Below, piece by piece: positions 63,216-64,000 of a stretch of 64,000 nucleotides of DNA (position 1 is its first letter; the number at the start of each line of letters is the position of its first letter). The notes below the pieces were generated by a model that searched no databases, was not told the DNA's origin, and saw nothing but the letters and a program-made list of their open reading frames with translations. A program made the position numbers and the translations under genes. Origin of the DNA: Pullichristensenella sp963930055 (GTDB taxonomy: Bacteria > Bacillota > Clostridia > Christensenellales > Aristaeellaceae); contig CAWVKS010000001.1 of assembly GCA_963930055.1 (NCBI GenBank), positions 62,001-126,000 on the forward strand. Direction: 5' to 3'.

Positions 63216-64000
63216 ATGCAGCGCAAATGGGAACGGGCTTATACGGGGATCGTCATCGCCGTGGGCCTCATTTTAGTGTTCTGGGGTGGTTTCACCGCCA
63301 TACGTGAAAATATGGCCGTGGACCCGTCGGGATATATAGAGCGCACGCTGCTGTTGACGGCCATCTGTGCCGTGTGCCGCTCCATGCCCATCTTCCTTTC
63401 CAAAAACAAGACGCTGGATCTCTCGGTCATCAGCATATTGATGACCTTTTTGACCTATGGCACCGCGCAGGCCATCCTCATCTACGCGCTTTCCTCGTTT
63501 GTCACCTTTTCCCCCAGCGAGGAGGAAGGCCGCCGCGTCTCCTGCATTTACAACGCCTCGCCGGTCAAGTCCCTGTTCAACATCGGCAGCGTAGTCATCG
63601 CGGTGGCGGTGCCGGGCTTCGTCTGCGGCCTGACGGGCTGGCAGGCGGGCGAGTTCGCCTATCCGCAGATTTTGCTCATTACGGTCATCTTCGCGGTTTT
63701 GACGTTCCTGGTCAACGCGCTGATCATGATGGGGCTGTTTTCCATGATCGACGGCCTCAACCGCTATGAAGCCACGCAAATGCTCCTCGGCCTCATCCCC
63801 AACGTGTTGCCGGTGATGCCGCTGGGCTATGTCATGGCGCTGTTTTTGCGCATGGAGAACGGCGTGCTGGTGGTCCTGTTCATGCTGCTGCCGCTGTGGC
63901 TGGCGCGCCACGGCTGGAAGCTGTATGTCGATTCCATCAACCAGCAGCAGCGCCTGGTCGACGCCCTCAACGCCTCCATGGAGGCGCGGGACGCTTACAC
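63216..64000 (+). CDS. Membrane protein, probably with a C-terminal HD/HD-GYP domain (cut by window end)
   Basis: 261 codons present, no stop before the window ends. Residues 1-235 hold about seven membrane segments with short loops. The last residues, LVDALNASMEARDAYT, are the usual lead-in to an HD-GYP domain (normally followed by a G-H-S motif), which would hydrolyse cyclic di-GMP. The HD part itself is outside the window. ATG follows CAGGAGCC. Confidence 0.7.
   Translation, partial: MQRKWERAYTGIVIAVGLILVFWGGFTAIRENMAVDPSGYIERTLLLTAICAVCRSMPIFLSKNKTLDLSVISILMTFLTYGTAQAILIYALSSFVTFSPSEEEGRRVSCIYNASPVKSLFNIGSVVIAVAVPGFVCGLTGWQAGEFAYPQILLITVIFAVLTFLVNALIMMGLFSMIDGLNRYEATQMLLGLIPNVLPVMPLGYVMALFLRMENGVLVVLFMLLPLWLARHGWKLYVDSINQQQRLVDALNASMEARDAY

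Overview
The window is a GC-rich bacterial chromosome segment, most likely from a Clostridia-type member of the Bacillota. Evidence: a leucine T-box leader in front of leuS; many TTGACA/TATAAT-type promoters and AGGAGG ribosome sites; MurE with the DNPR motif of meso-diaminopimelate walls; an mraZ-led division cluster; and a YtrA-type GntR/ABC operon. No CRISPR array, rRNA, tRNA, prophage or insertion sequence was seen. A closer placement (for example Christensenellales-like) would be a guess.

Layout. 1-6731: a plus-strand module with split transketolase, an SCP2-like protein, a zinc alcohol dehydrogenase, a two-headed MerR regulator and a class-3-like aldehyde dehydrogenase. 6800-10177: GntR repressor, ABC exporter, zinc ribbon and a secreted S41-type protein; then a glycerophosphodiesterase. 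11131-18802 (mostly minus): a membrane protein, gpsA-like gene, uppP, T-box-leuS, a membrane ferredoxin, a DIP1984-like protein and an Xre regulator. 18865-23515: threonine pathway, with hom-asd on minus and divergent thrC-thrB on plus. 23635-31202: pckA, a SleB-like hydrolase, an Imm-5-like protein, a flippase-like membrane protein, a beta-helix protein, a GATase1-like protein and a sugar-binding protein. All of these, plus asd and thrC, are interrupted as sequenced. 31387-33086: two sugar permeases. 33405-37937: nth, obg, yhbY, a fused nadD-yqeK and rsfS. 38041-44805: a two-component system, an M1 peptidase, a DUF2130 protein and a degenerate ABC pair. 44972-57786: the cell division and wall cluster mraZ, ftsL, PBP, murE, mraY, murD, ftsW, murA, ftsQ, ftsA, ftsZ. 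57842-64000: an MFS transporter, two MATE exporters, a conserved protein of unknown function, a candidate structured RNA and the start of a membrane HD-type protein.

Main points for a second look: (1) a roughly 206-nt element at 62982-63187, closed by a perfect 16-bp stem and holding several nested helices, which looks like a structured non-coding RNA (or a structured leader around a 26-codon ORF); (2) a division cluster without rsmH, murF, murG or murC; (3) a dense patch of one-base indels at about 19.3-30.7 kb, mostly in short G/C runs, best read as local sequence error rather than gene decay; (4) a 184-bp palindromic intergenic element at 33126-33309; (5) a fused NadD-YqeK gene whose promoter predicts a leaderless mRNA.
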